64,000 nt of DNA from Monocercomonoides exilis (Eukaryota; Preaxostyla; Oxymonadida; Polymastigidae): assembly GCA_001643675.2 (NCBI GenBank), contig LSRY02000043.1, positions 62,001 to 126,000 on the forward strand. The letters run 5' to 3'. Made by a program: the position numbers and the translations under genes. Shown one piece after another: positions 33,677-42,900 of the stretch. The notes below the pieces were generated by a model, which made no database searches, was not told the origin of the DNA, and saw only the letters and a program-made list of their open reading frames with translations. The number at the start of each line of letters is the position of its first letter. Position 1 is the first letter of the stretch.

Positions 33677-35279
33677 TATTTTTTTCCATGTCAATCAAAA
33701 GCTCCAAGTTTGAATTTTTATTGTTATTTCTTCCTCTTTTACAATTGCATGTGCTCTATTTCAAATGCTGAAGGCCACGATGTGTTTTTGGAAGATGATT
33801 ACAATTTTTTTTCATCAAATAACCCATTCCATGAATCGTACACAACGAATACCAATGAGATGAGAGTATACTATTGGGCAAAAGGATATCAGATTGCAGT
33901 AAAGAAGGATTGGTTGCATGAAATGAAGAATTGGTTTGTTGGTGTGAGTGGAAGTGACTCGGGCAATGTGTGTGGGATGAGTGAGTCTGCTCCGTGCAAG
34001 ATAGTAAGGCATGCAGTGGATGAGAGCATGGAACAGCTGAGCTCGACAATCACAGTGCTATGTGGGAAACATGGAAGTGAAGGGGTAACAATCAATATCA
34101 GGGAAAAGAAGATAACAATAACAGGGAGAGGGAAGACAGTGAGCGTGATTGGGACAAGTTCTCTTTCTTCATCTTCGACAACGCTGTTTAGCATATCTTC
34201 CGGTCAACTGGAGGTGGGACATGTGGGAATTGATCACAACGCGACAAGAAGTCCATCGCCGAGTGTGTTTGTGGTGTCTGTGGGGAGCGGGACTCTTTCG
34301 CTGGAGGATGTTTTGATCGACTCTTCGAAATCAGGAGGGAGTGGAATGACGAAGTGTGTGTTTGAAGTGGCGCTGAGGCAGCTGAAGATGATTGATGTGG
34401 AGATCAAAAATATTAAAATGAATCAACCTCCATTTACCGAACCATCATCTGCAGCATCAACATCAGGAGAGAGTTTGCTGGGGAATGTGACAATTCGAAA
34501 TGTGAATCGAACAAGGGGTGATGGGGTGGTGATAGCAAAGAGCGTGAAGGCAGGAGAGACATTTGTAGTGTGGAATACAACAATGGAAGGATACTCTTGC
34601 CAAGGTGGGAATGGGGGAGGGATAAAGGTTGAGTTGGCTTCTTCAACAAGCAAAGCTTTCATTGGGACATCAACATCGCACAGCGGAGGAGCAACAAAAT
34701 TCAACAAAACGAAGTGCAGCGGATATGGAGGAGGGGTGATGCTATGGCTAGCAGATGGCTCATTTGATTTTGCGATAACAACAGAGAGTTTTGTTGGTTG
34801 CAGTGCAACATTGGGAGGGAAAGATGTGTTTGTGAATGGGAGCAAGTTGGTGAGTGGGATCATAACAATCGCAAAGCTGAATGTTGGACACAACGCATCT
34901 ATTTATGATGAGTTGATGGGATATGACCGGAATGATTCAGGGATGGGAATATTTCCTTTGAATGTGTTTTTTGATGCACTTTCAGGAGCAGCACATGTGG
35001 GGAAGGGTGTAAATGGGTATGGAGGATATGACTCGTGGTTTTGTGGGTTTGGGTATTTTCCATGCAAAACAATCACACATGCAGCTGAAACACGATTTGC
35101 AACAGGAAATAAGAATATTGTGTTGGATTCAGGGTTTGAGCTGGGAGAAGTTGTGTCGATGGCAGGGTCATATGAATGGGAGGTGTATTGTGGGATTAAC
35201 AAGACGAATGTGAATGTGAGGGTTCCGAGTGGAATGAGATCTTCGTATTTGATAAATGTTCAGAGGGCAAGCTCAATAA

Positions 35280-35369
35280 TCAAAGCGCAAGCACTTTGAT
35301 TTAAAAGAAAACATTCTCTCACTTCCTTCTCTTCTATTTACGAGAGATCATCACTTAAGGGTCAGTCAC
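35280..35369 (+). repeat. DIRS left terminal repeat
   Basis: The outer 37 bases are unique to the left end (TCAAAGCGCAAGCACTTTGA...). The inner 53 bases (35317-35369) are the exact inverted copy of 39908-39960. All but the innermost bases recur, reverse-complemented, in the internal complementary region (35278-35347 pairs with 39616-39685). Confidence 0.92.
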
Positions 35370-35385
35370 GATCACTGATCTAAAA

Positions 35386-36225
35386 ATGATGATCCCTAAC
35401 AATCCTCTGGGAACAGGACTTGCGGCCGAACCGAGCGCAGCTGCGCTGCCTGGTGGTCCAACAAGCGGGTTTCCGACATTTCCCGGACCCTTTTCCGCTT
35501 CCCAACCTTCTTCTATTTCATCCTCACTCTCCCCACCTTCTACCACCCTTGGCGAAGAAAAAGAAGAAGAAATTACACTGGAAAATTCGTTTCTTAAAAT
35601 ATTTGGTAGAGCACCGGAATTATCGTTATATGATCTTCCATTACCGGAACAGGAGATAAATGACTTGGTTGCTTCGTTGAAGACAGAAGACTTATCCCCT
35701 TTCCTCCCTAATGCGCCTCCACCTTTTGTAAGGACTACCAGTCCGTACAAAGACGCCTTAGATCAAGCAGGAGAAAGATGTGAGACGTTTCTTTACCCCG
35801 CAATGAAACTTATTTTATTTGCCCATACGAAAACAAAAGATGATGAAGCTCAGAGTGCCGTAGCGCAAGCATGTTTACTGCTTGCACAAGCCTTGAAAGA
35901 AGCCAGAAACGCTCGCATCCAAGCGAGATTTGGATTTACCGAAGCAGCGAGAATGAAAGAGGATTCAGCATCACCGCTCCTAACGAAAAGGCAAAGTGAT
36001 TTATTGGAAGAGGTCAGGAAAACCTCACAATCAACAGCGAAAAGATGGACTTCGTTCTCATTTAATTCCAAATCCTTTGGCAAAAGCAGATATGGAAAAC
36101 ATGAAAGCTACCAACGCCCTCGGTTTTTTCGTTCGGGTCCCCGGTCGTGGGCAGGGAGAAAAACCTCAAATACATACCGCAGAAGTCCTTCTCAAACGCG
36201 ATCCAGGGGAACGGGAACCAACTAA
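35386..36225 (+). CDS. DIRS Gag-like protein
   Basis: Starts at a true ATG just inside the left repeat; 279 aa. It has a Pro/Ser-rich N-terminus (GGPTSGFPTFPGPF), an acidic stretch and a helical core with YKDALDQAGERCETFLYPAMK, AHTKTKDDEAQSAVAQ and LLAQALKEARNARIQAR. The C-terminus is basic and Arg/Ser-rich (FGKSRYGKHESYQRPRFFRSG), probably for RNA binding. The first-ORF position and composition match DIRS/Ngaro Gag-like proteins, which bind element RNA and assemble particles. No zinc knuckle is present. Its last 79 bases overlap the start of the frame-3 pol reading frame. Confidence 0.75.
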   Translation: MMIPNNPLGTGLAAEPSAAALPGGPTSGFPTFPGPFSASQPSSISSSLSPPSTTLGEEKEEEITLENSFLKIFGRAPELSLYDLPLPEQEINDLVASLKTEDLSPFLPNAPPPFVRTTSPYKDALDQAGERCETFLYPAMKLILFAHTKTKDDEAQSAVAQACLLLAQALKEARNARIQARFGFTEAARMKEDSASPLLTKRQSDLLEEVRKTSQSTAKRWTSFSFNSKSFGKSRYGKHESYQRPRFFRSGPRSWAGRKTSNTYRRSPSQTRSRGTGTN

Positions 36226-36480
36226 GCCAGTCACCTTCAATTGTTGGAGGAAGAACGGAATATTTTCGAGAAGCGTGGAGAATGATAGATGGAGAGAAGT
36301 TGGTAAAAAGAGGCGTCATTCCAATTTGGAAAAACAGGATAGCCAGGGAGAAATTACTAAACTCAAAAATGGAAACATACAGCCCCCATCAATCAGGGGA
36401 AGCAACCAAAGCGATGGCAAAGCTGATCCAGAATCAGCTCGAAACGAACATAATACAAAAAAATACAGAAAAGAAAGGTG
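36147..36480 (+). pseudogene. N-terminal part of the DIRS RT, in a different frame from its core
   Basis: Frame 3 reads the sequence expected ahead of an RT core: GGRTEYFREAWRMIDGEKL, VIPIWKN, then KAMAKLIQNQLETNI and NTEKK. The palm domain then continues in frame 1 from about 36478 (KHLNPVFVIKKKQGGW). One extra base must be skipped in the A-rich stretch 36455-36478 (runs of seven, four and three A). Either one base has been inserted there or the ribosome shifts +1. No ATG is evident near the 5' end. Confidence 0.65.
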
Positions 36481-38136
36481 AAACATTTAAATCCAGTGTT
36501 TGTGATAAAGAAAAAACAAGGGGGATGGAGACAAATTATCGATTGCAGAGCGTTGAACAATGCAACGAAGTCAATCCATTTCAAACTGGAGGATTACAGG
36601 TCACTAGAACGAATTATAACAAGAGGAGATTATGCAACAACTTTAGACCTAAGCCAGGCCTACTATTTAGTGAAAGTGGACGACAACTTCAAGCCGTTTC
36701 TTGCGTTCGAATTCAACGAAAATTACTACTGTTTCAACGGAATGCCATTTGGATACAAAGATTCTCCAAGAATCTTTACAAAAATCATGAGGAAGGTGAT
36801 ACAATTCATCCGGGAGCAATGGAACGTAAGAGCAATCGCGTACCTCGACGATATTATTCTTCTTCACCAAGACCAAAAGAAATTAAAATGGATAACTCAG
36901 AAAGTCGTTTCTCTTTTCGAAAGCCTTGGTCTTCTGGTAAACACAGAAAAGAGTCATTTGATTCCCTCACAAACTTTCACCTATTTGGGTTTCGAGTGGA
37001 ACACGCACCAGTTCAATGTAGCTCTGGAAATGATGAGAACGAAAGAACTTATAAAGGAATGTACCAGATGGAGGAGGAGGTCCCTCAGAGCGAAAGAAGT
37101 GAGAGTAAGAGACCTTGCAGCGTTCATTGGAAAGCTGAACGCTACAAGGTTCGTGGTTCGAGAAGCTTCTCTGTTTCTCTCAGATCTTTATCGCACTTTA
37201 AACAAAATGGTTTCGATGGTAGGATGGAGAGGGAAGATGAGGATCAACCAGTCCATTCTCCCCAATCTAACCAAATGGATATCGAGGTTGAAAACCAACA
37301 CGCCAAGACAACTATGCCCACTCTTTCTTCCAGATGCAACACTTACGACGGATGCTTCCAGAAAAGCTGTTGGAGCTTATTTAAGAATCGGAAACAGTAT
37401 TTTGGATTTTCATCGCAGACTCCCCTATTGGCAACGAAATCAAAGTTCAAACTATCGGGAGATGTTCGCAATTTTGTCAGCTCTAACTCACTTCTCCCCA
37501 ATTCTGTTATCCAATCGCATCCACAAACTACTTATCAGATCGGACAACTCAACATCGGTGTTCAACCTGAACAGGTGGCGGGCAGGAGCGAATTTGAGAA
37601 GACTCCTATTGAAGATTTGGAAACAAACGCACACGATGCAGATTCAAGTGAAAGCGCAACACATCCCCGGTCAAAGAAACGAAAGGGCCGATTCTCTTTC
37701 CAGGCTAGAAAGGGGAGGCGACTATCAGATAAAGCAAGAATCCTACAAGGAGCTTGTAACGAAGATGAGATTGAACATAACGTTGGACGCTTTCGCCACA
37801 AAACAAAACAAGAAAGTGAGCAGATGGTGCGGGCCAGGAAGCCCGATAAACGAAGACGGTCTGCAGCAGCCTTGGCGAGGAGAGACAGTTCTTGCTCATC
37901 CTCCAATTCCTCTCATTCTTCCGACAATCAGGAAAATGATTCTCGAACGAGCTCGAGGTCTTCTCCTTCTTCCCGATTGGAAGGGACAAATATGGGAGCC
38001 GTTGTTGAAAAGAACGACCCATATAGAATGGATGTGGAAGAGCCAGAGCGAACTTCTTACCCCGGGACCATGGATGAAGAGGATGGATGCTTGCCTGCCA
38101 CCAGGGAAGCTTCGAGTTGTACTGATGAATCCTTAG
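36478..38136 (+). CDS. DIRS reverse transcriptase - RNase H - methyltransferase-like domain
   Basis: About 552 codons in frame 1. RT palm motifs: QGGWRQIIDCRALN, LDLSQAYYLVKV, NGMPFGYKDSPR, and catalytic AYLDDIIL (YxDD). The thumb follows: VNTEKSHLIPSQTFTYLGFEW. RNase H: TTDASRKAVGAYLR, NYREMFAILSAL, IRSDNSTSVFNLNRW, HIPGQRNERADSLSR. The tail carries the DIRS-specific segment resembling a DNA adenine methyltransferase: LDAFATKQNKKVSRW, HPPIPLILPTIRKMI, LLLPDWKGQIWEPLL. It would copy element RNA into circular DNA. The 5' end here is only the point where frame 1 becomes coding; the true N-terminus is in frame 3. The frame-1 stop is at 38134-38136, overlapping the recombinase frame. Confidence 0.92.
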   Translation: MKHLNPVFVIKKKQGGWRQIIDCRALNNATKSIHFKLEDYRSLERIITRGDYATTLDLSQAYYLVKVDDNFKPFLAFEFNENYYCFNGMPFGYKDSPRIFTKIMRKVIQFIREQWNVRAIAYLDDIILLHQDQKKLKWITQKVVSLFESLGLLVNTEKSHLIPSQTFTYLGFEWNTHQFNVALEMMRTKELIKECTRWRRRSLRAKEVRVRDLAAFIGKLNATRFVVREASLFLSDLYRTLNKMVSMVGWRGKMRINQSILPNLTKWISRLKTNTPRQLCPLFLPDATLTTDASRKAVGAYLRIGNSILDFHRRLPYWQRNQSSNYREMFAILSALTHFSPILLSNRIHKLLIRSDNSTSVFNLNRWRAGANLRRLLLKIWKQTHTMQIQVKAQHIPGQRNERADSLSRLERGGDYQIKQESYKELVTKMRLNITLDAFATKQNKKVSRWCGPGSPINEDGLQQPWRGETVLAHPPIPLILPTIRKMILERARGLLLLPDWKGQIWEPLLKRTTHIEWMWKSQSELLTPGPWMKRMDACLPPGKLRVVLMNP

Positions 38137-39098
38137 CGATCAATGGAGAACACTGGTTCAAAGGAGTTTTGCAAACAAGAGGATTTCCAATGGATATATG
38201 TGATCTGTGCAAATCCAGTCTTTCGCCTTCGACGTGGCATGGGTACTTACTCAGTTATGCTCATTTCGGAGACCAGTGGACAAACTGCGGCTATGGTCTT
38301 TCTGTTGGAGATTGGTTCAATTGGGTCGTTAGATGTGCCGATGTTTTCCTTAAGCTTTTCAACAAGGGGCTGAAGGAGCAATCCCTTTGTAAAATACGAT
38401 CTGCCATCTCTCTCATTTCTCAATTATTATTCGAGAGAAGTTTGGGAGATTACCCGCTTATGAAGCTTCTCTTCCGATCATTTAAAAGATTGGAAAGGAG
38501 GAAGAAGAAAAATAAGCCTGATATATGGAACCCCAAAATACTTCTTGATTATATATCGGGGCTAGGCGAGAACGCGAACTTATCCTTCACTACTCTCACG
38601 AAGAAAACAATTTGTCTTTGCATGCTATTCTCCGCCTGCCGGTTCACCGAGCTCGAGCGGATCAGTCTGAAACATTCTGCAGTGAGAGAAGATTCAATTG
38701 CATTGGATACTTCGCTGAAAACAGGACCCGAAAGAACAGACATTATAATACCGTTTCTCACAGATACTCCTTCAATATGTCCTGCCTCAGCAGTGTGTGA
38801 ATTGTGGTCCAGAATAAGCAAACTTCAAGACAACCCTGACCACTTGTTTATTAACGATCGCACAAAGATTCCACTTTCCGCAAGAGTGCTGAGAAAACTT
38901 GTTGCAAATCTCCTTCACGAGACAGGTATACCGAATTATTTTGGTCCTTACTCGATAAAGCATGCTTCAATATCTGCATTGACAATGGCTGGACTACCAA
39001 TAGCGCAAGTGGCAAAGTTCGCAAGGCTGTCTCCACGAAGCGATACCATTATTAATTACTATTTTCAAAAGATATCGCCACATCCTGTGCGAAAGTGA
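38070..39098 (+). CDS. DIRS tyrosine recombinase
   Basis: 342 aa from ATG 38070 in frame 3, overlapping the RT by 67 bases. The frame is actually open from 36147. The N-terminal SAM-like core-binding region spans FPMDICDLCKSS to SLGDYPLMKLLFRSFKRL. Catalytic region: FSACRFTELERISLKH (box I Arg), NPDHLFINDRTK, then PYSIKHASISALTMAGLPIAQVA (box II) and INYYFQKI with the nucleophile Tyr. The usual HxxR of box II appears as YSIKH, so an Arg may be replaced by Lys; retroelement YRs vary here, and alignment is needed before calling it dead. It would integrate the circular cDNA without target duplication. Confidence 0.85.
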   Translation: MDEEDGCLPATREASSCTDESLAINGEHWFKGVLQTRGFPMDICDLCKSSLSPSTWHGYLLSYAHFGDQWTNCGYGLSVGDWFNWVVRCADVFLKLFNKGLKEQSLCKIRSAISLISQLLFERSLGDYPLMKLLFRSFKRLERRKKKNKPDIWNPKILLDYISGLGENANLSFTTLTKKTICLCMLFSACRFTELERISLKHSAVREDSIALDTSLKTGPERTDIIIPFLTDTPSICPASAVCELWSRISKLQDNPDHLFINDRTKIPLSARVLRKLVANLLHETGIPNYFGPYSIKHASISALTMAGLPIAQVAKFARLSPRSDTIINYYFQKISPHPVRK

Positions 39099-39565
39099 TT
39101 GCAGATCAAGCGGCTATTAATGCAACTTCCTCCCAGACCCAGTCATCACCTTTAAGTCTGCAAACCCTTCGCAAACCAAAAATTACTTTTGATGACAATT
39201 CAAGTTCAGAAGATATTGAGGACTCTTCGTCAACTGACGAAGAGCAAGATGAGGAGGACTACAGTCTGAACTCAAAGTCTGACAACATCGAGAGCGAAAA
39301 AGGAATCAGGATCAGGTTGGAAAAACCTAATCTGCAATATGACAACAAAAGCCAAACGATCTACAACGACGAAGAAGAACCATCAAAGCCAGACTACGTG
39401 GAGGAGCCAGACGAGAACAGTCATAAAGAGTATGAAAGAAGGAATTTTCGTGAGAAAAGACTAGTTGGAGAAGTTGTCCAGAAGAAAACAATTGAGATAA
39501 CAATTAAAACCAGAGCGCAAGCCAAACGTGAGCAACTCGAACAATTGCTGAGGGATGACAAATAA
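39095..39565 (+). CDS. Acidic C-terminal reading frame of the DIRS element (no ATG)
   Basis: A 156-codon frame (frame 2) begins at the last codons of the recombinase and has no Met at all, yet its composition is strongly coding-like. It has a Ser/Asp/Glu block (SSSEDIEDSSSTDEEQDEED), then YVEEPDENSHKEYERRNFREK and a basic/helical end (KTRAQAKREQLEQLLRDDK). It is most simply the C-terminal tail of the recombinase polyprotein, reached by a -1/+2 shift at CGAAAGTGA or displaced by a small indel. It could bind chromatin or another element protein; the function is unknown. Confidence 0.5.
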   Translation: MIADQAAINATSSQTQSSPLSLQTLRKPKITFDDNSSSEDIEDSSSTDEEQDEEDYSLNSKSDNIESEKGIRIRLEKPNLQYDNKSQTIYNDEEEPSKPDYVEEPDENSHKEYERRNFREKRLVGEVVQKKTIEITIKTRAQAKREQLEQLLRDDK

Positions 39566-39615
39566 GAGGTCAATCAAATAATAACAACAGCAGAGTATTC
39601 TCCCAATTATGGAAC

Positions 39616-39721
39616 TCTCTCGTAAATAGAAGAGAAGGAAGTGAGAGAATGTTTTCTTTTAAATCAAAGTGCTTGCGCTTTGATTGAAAAAGAAAATGTG
39701 AATCTCACTTCCTTCTCTTCT
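39616..39721 (+). repeat. DIRS internal complementary region
   Basis: Bases 39616-39685 are the reverse complement of the left end (35278-35347) and 39684-39721 are the reverse complement of the right end. The two overlap on the two-base core (TT = AA complement). This region templates completion of the ends during formation of the circular intermediate in the DIRS-1 model. Confidence 0.93.
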
Positions 39722-39907
39722 TCCCGCCTCGATACACTCCCACCCTTATTATAAACAGATTCTGTTAATGACCCATCTTCCTTCTTCTTCAGGCGTGATA
39801 TGTAATGAGCGCCATAACATTGTTATGTTTTTTAATGTTTCTATCCTTTTTAGCTATTTCACATCACCGTTGTAATCTATTACTATTTTGCATTTCAGAT
39901 CAGTTGG
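39722..39907. other. DIRS non-coding segment between internal region and right repeat
   Basis: 186 bp with a CT-rich start and no ORF. It probably carries the 3' end of the element transcript. Confidence 0.6.
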
Positions 39908-39979
39908 GTGACTGACCCTTAAGTGATGATCTCTCGTAAATAGAAGAGAAGGAAGTGAGATTCACATTTTCTTTTTCAA
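39908..39979 (+). repeat. DIRS right terminal repeat
   Basis: The first 53 bases are the exact inverted copy of 35317-35369. The outer 19 bases (TTCACATTTTCTTTTTCAA) are unique to this end and recur reverse-complemented in the internal region. Confidence 0.92.
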
Positions 39980-42900
39980 AGAACATTTCCTTCCAAATTC
40001 CATTTTCGTTATCGAGTGCAACATCGCTCATTGGTTTGATCAGCTCATCACTCACACTCACAGACTGCTCAGTTGCTCATATATCAGAGAGCACATCGAG
40101 TGTGGGCTTTGGATATAGCATTGTGAATGCGCAAAATGGGAATCTAAAAATGGATCGATTTGTGATTGGAGAAGGGCTGACATTCAATGATCACTCAGTC
40201 ATTGAATTTTGTGAAGGAATGGCGAGCGTGATTTGTTCAGGATGCAATTTCAGTGGAGTCAAAAGGAATGAGGGAGATGGAGGATGGATGAAAGGAACAG
40301 TTGGAACGAGTGGAACGTTGATAATTGATGGATGCAATGTGAATGGGAGCAGTTGTGCTGGTGGAAAGGGAGGAGGAATATATGTTGGATTGAAGGGAAA
40401 TGGGAAAGTGGTTGTGAATGGAACGAGTGTGATTGATGGGAATAAGGCAGAGAATAATGGAGGGAATGGAGGGAGAGGAGGAGGGATGTTTGTGTTGATG
40501 GAGAGTGGAGGATGTGGATTGACAATTGGGCAGAATGTTGAGTTTTCGAAAGTGAGGGAGAATGTGGCAACATATGGGAAGAATGTGTTTGTTCATTGTG
40601 GAAGTGGTGTGTTTTTGGAGTCAAAAGTGAATACAAGCTCATTTTCATTTTTTGATGCAAACACCATTCCATCAGATGTGTTGAGGCTGAGTGGGAGTGA
40701 AAATGGGGATGAAAGTGGAGTTATTCCACTGTTTGTGTATTTGTGTTCAATGGAGACAAAGGTGATTGTTGATGGGAGTGGAGGAAATGGGAAGGACCAC
40801 AATCATTGTGGATTTGAGGCATTCAGGTGTTTGACAGTTGATTATTGTGCGAACTCGAGATTGAGTGAAAGTTCAAAAGAAATAGAGGTTGTCTCGTCTT
40901 CGTCAATAACCAAGGAAATAACAGGACAATCATTTGATGTGATAATTTCAGGCAAAATAACATCATCATCCGATGGGGAGAGGATGGGAGTGAATGTGAG
41001 TGATGGAGGATTAGCCACACAAGATTATCTTGTTGGATGTTCGAGTTCACTGACAATGAGGAGACTTTCATTTGTTGTGAAAGGTCAGTTGAATTCAAGG
41101 AGAAGTGCATTCTTTCATTCAACATCAACACTCAGCATGACGAACTGTTCAGTCTCATTTGAGAGTGGGGCATTGACCAATGGAAAGATAGGATACAGCA
41201 TCATTGAGATGACAGGAGGGAATCTGATTGTTGATGGATTTGTGATGGAGGGGGGAGTGATAATGAATGGGAAATCTCCAGTTGCTATTTCAAATGGAGT
41301 TGAATTGGAGATTTTGAATAGCAGAATGATTGGAGTGGAAGCGATAGGGGTGGATGGGGGATGTTTGAATGTGGGTATGGGCGTTAATGGAAATGTGAAA
41401 ATTGAAGAAAGCAATTTTTCATCAACCTGCTCGGGTGGAAGTGGGATGAAAGGAGGAGGAATGATGATATCAATTGGAAGTGGAGGAACATTGAGAGTGA
41501 AAGGAGTGAAGTTTGAGGGATGTATTGTGCCGTCAAGTGAGGCTATGAATGGAGGGAGAGGAATGGGAGGAGGGATGTTTGTTGAACTTCCAAATCAAAT
41601 GGGAACATTTTCATTGGAGAGCATGACATTTGCTGGGTGCAGTGCATGGAAAGGGAAGAATTTGTTTGTGGAAGCACAGGACTTATCGGCTGTCATCAAC
41701 AACACTTCAATTGGATTCAATCCAGTGATTGAAGTGAATGTTGCAGACTTGAATGAACTTTGCGGAAGAGAAAGAGACAAAGCAGAGCTGATTGTTCCAC
41801 TTGTTGTGTTTCTTCGGACATTTTCATCACCAGCATATGTGAGTGGGAGAGAACAAGGAATTAAATTCAGACTGTGTGGATATGAAGATTACCCATGCAG
41901 TACAATTGAAGAAGCAAGTGAATATCGGTATCCGAGTTCAAAGCGAAATATCAGACTGACAAGCACATTTTCATTTGATGAAGAAGTGAAGTTGGATGAA
42001 CAGTCATACGAGATTGATTCTAGAGACGAAGATGTTGGAATAAGAATTGGAGGGACAAGTGCAAAAACACAAGAAGCGTTGGTGATGAACAGTGTATCAA
42101 CAACTTTGACAGGAATATTGTTTGAATTGGGAGGATCAATTGGAGATCGATCATCATTTGTTCATTCGACAAGTGGCACATTGAGATTTGCTGATTGCCG
42201 AATAAAGATGGGAAATGGAGTGGATGCAGTGAGTTATGCTTTTGTGAGTGCAAGTGGAGGGAAAGTGGAGATTATTGGGATGAGATGTGGAGGGAGCGAG
42301 AGAAAAGTGAAATTTGTGGGAAGTGTGATTGTCGTGAATGGGAGTTGCGAATGCATGATGGATGAGGTGATTATGAATCAAACAACATCAAGAGGAGTGA
42401 ATGGATTGGTTGAGATTGCTACAAGCAGCTCAGCCACAATCCAGAATTGCTCTTTCGCAAATTGTGATCTTCCGAGTTGTGGAGCAATTCAGATTGAGAA
42501 GTATTCATCAATCACATTGAAGAACACCTCATTTGAGAACATAACAAGAGGAACAAGAGATGGTGGATGCCTTCATGTGGATTCGAATGATGATGGAAGC
42601 CAAGATATAATCAGAATTGAGAATTGCACATTTCTTGTGGGCAAGGTGAGTGAGAATGGAAAAGGAGGAGGAGGGCTGTCAGTTTCATTGGAGAATCCAT
42701 CTGAGCTGTATGTTTCATCAACAAGATTTGAAAAGTGCTGTGCACCTTCAACAAGTGGATCTTCAGGGAAAGGAGGAGGAATGTTTCTAACTCTGACTGA
42801 AGCAGATGCATTGTTTGAGTTGTCAGATACTCTTATATTTGATGGAAATGAGGCAGAATATGGAAAGAACATGTTCATTTTGTCATCAGATCTGAATCAA

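Larger units (their letters stand above)
32114..35279 (+). pseudogene. 5' part of a beta-helix surface receptor-like gene, broken by two nonsense codons and a DIRS insertion
   Basis: One frame runs from ATG 32114 to the element junction (1055 codons plus 1 base). It starts with a signal peptide (NLFVCIICAQCLHLG), then an acidic/basic linker. From about 33030 there are the GGG-rich beta-helix-type repeats of this family (CSFYDC...GGGI, SFNAC...GGGGG, CEFEKC...GGGL). The frame is interrupted by TGA at 33008-33010 (SLTA-stop-NTSFIGCC) and TAG at 33674-33676 (ATGGG-stop-YFF). Both sides are coding, so each is a single nonsense change. At 35278-35279 the gene is cut by the DIRS element; its 3' part resumes at 39980 in frame. 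The protein would be a secreted or type-I membrane surface protein. It is a probable pseudogene, unless the stops are read through. Confidence 0.8.
35280..39979 (+). mobile_element. DIRS-type tyrosine-recombinase retrotransposon, 4,700 bp
   Basis: Hallmarks present: inverted terminal repeats sharing a perfect 53-bp core (35317-35369 against 39908-39960); an internal complementary region (39616-39721) that is the reverse complement of the two ends fused through a two-base core; and ORFs in order for a Gag-like protein, RT-RNase H-methyltransferase-like protein and tyrosine recombinase. No integrase (DDE), LTRs or target duplication are seen. The junctions are ...CAAT-AA-TCAAAG on the left and TTTTTC-AA-AGAAC on the right. 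AA is shared by both ends and by the internal region, as expected for recombinase crossover of a circular intermediate. Excision at AA restores the host reading frame. The element has at least one frameshift in RT. Confidence 0.95.

Noticed and set aside
36480-38069. Frame-3 translation between the RT N-terminus and the recombinase as a separate protein
   Set aside because: No domain or motif; frame 1 carries the RT, RNase H and methyltransferase-like motifs. Kept only as an overlap observation.
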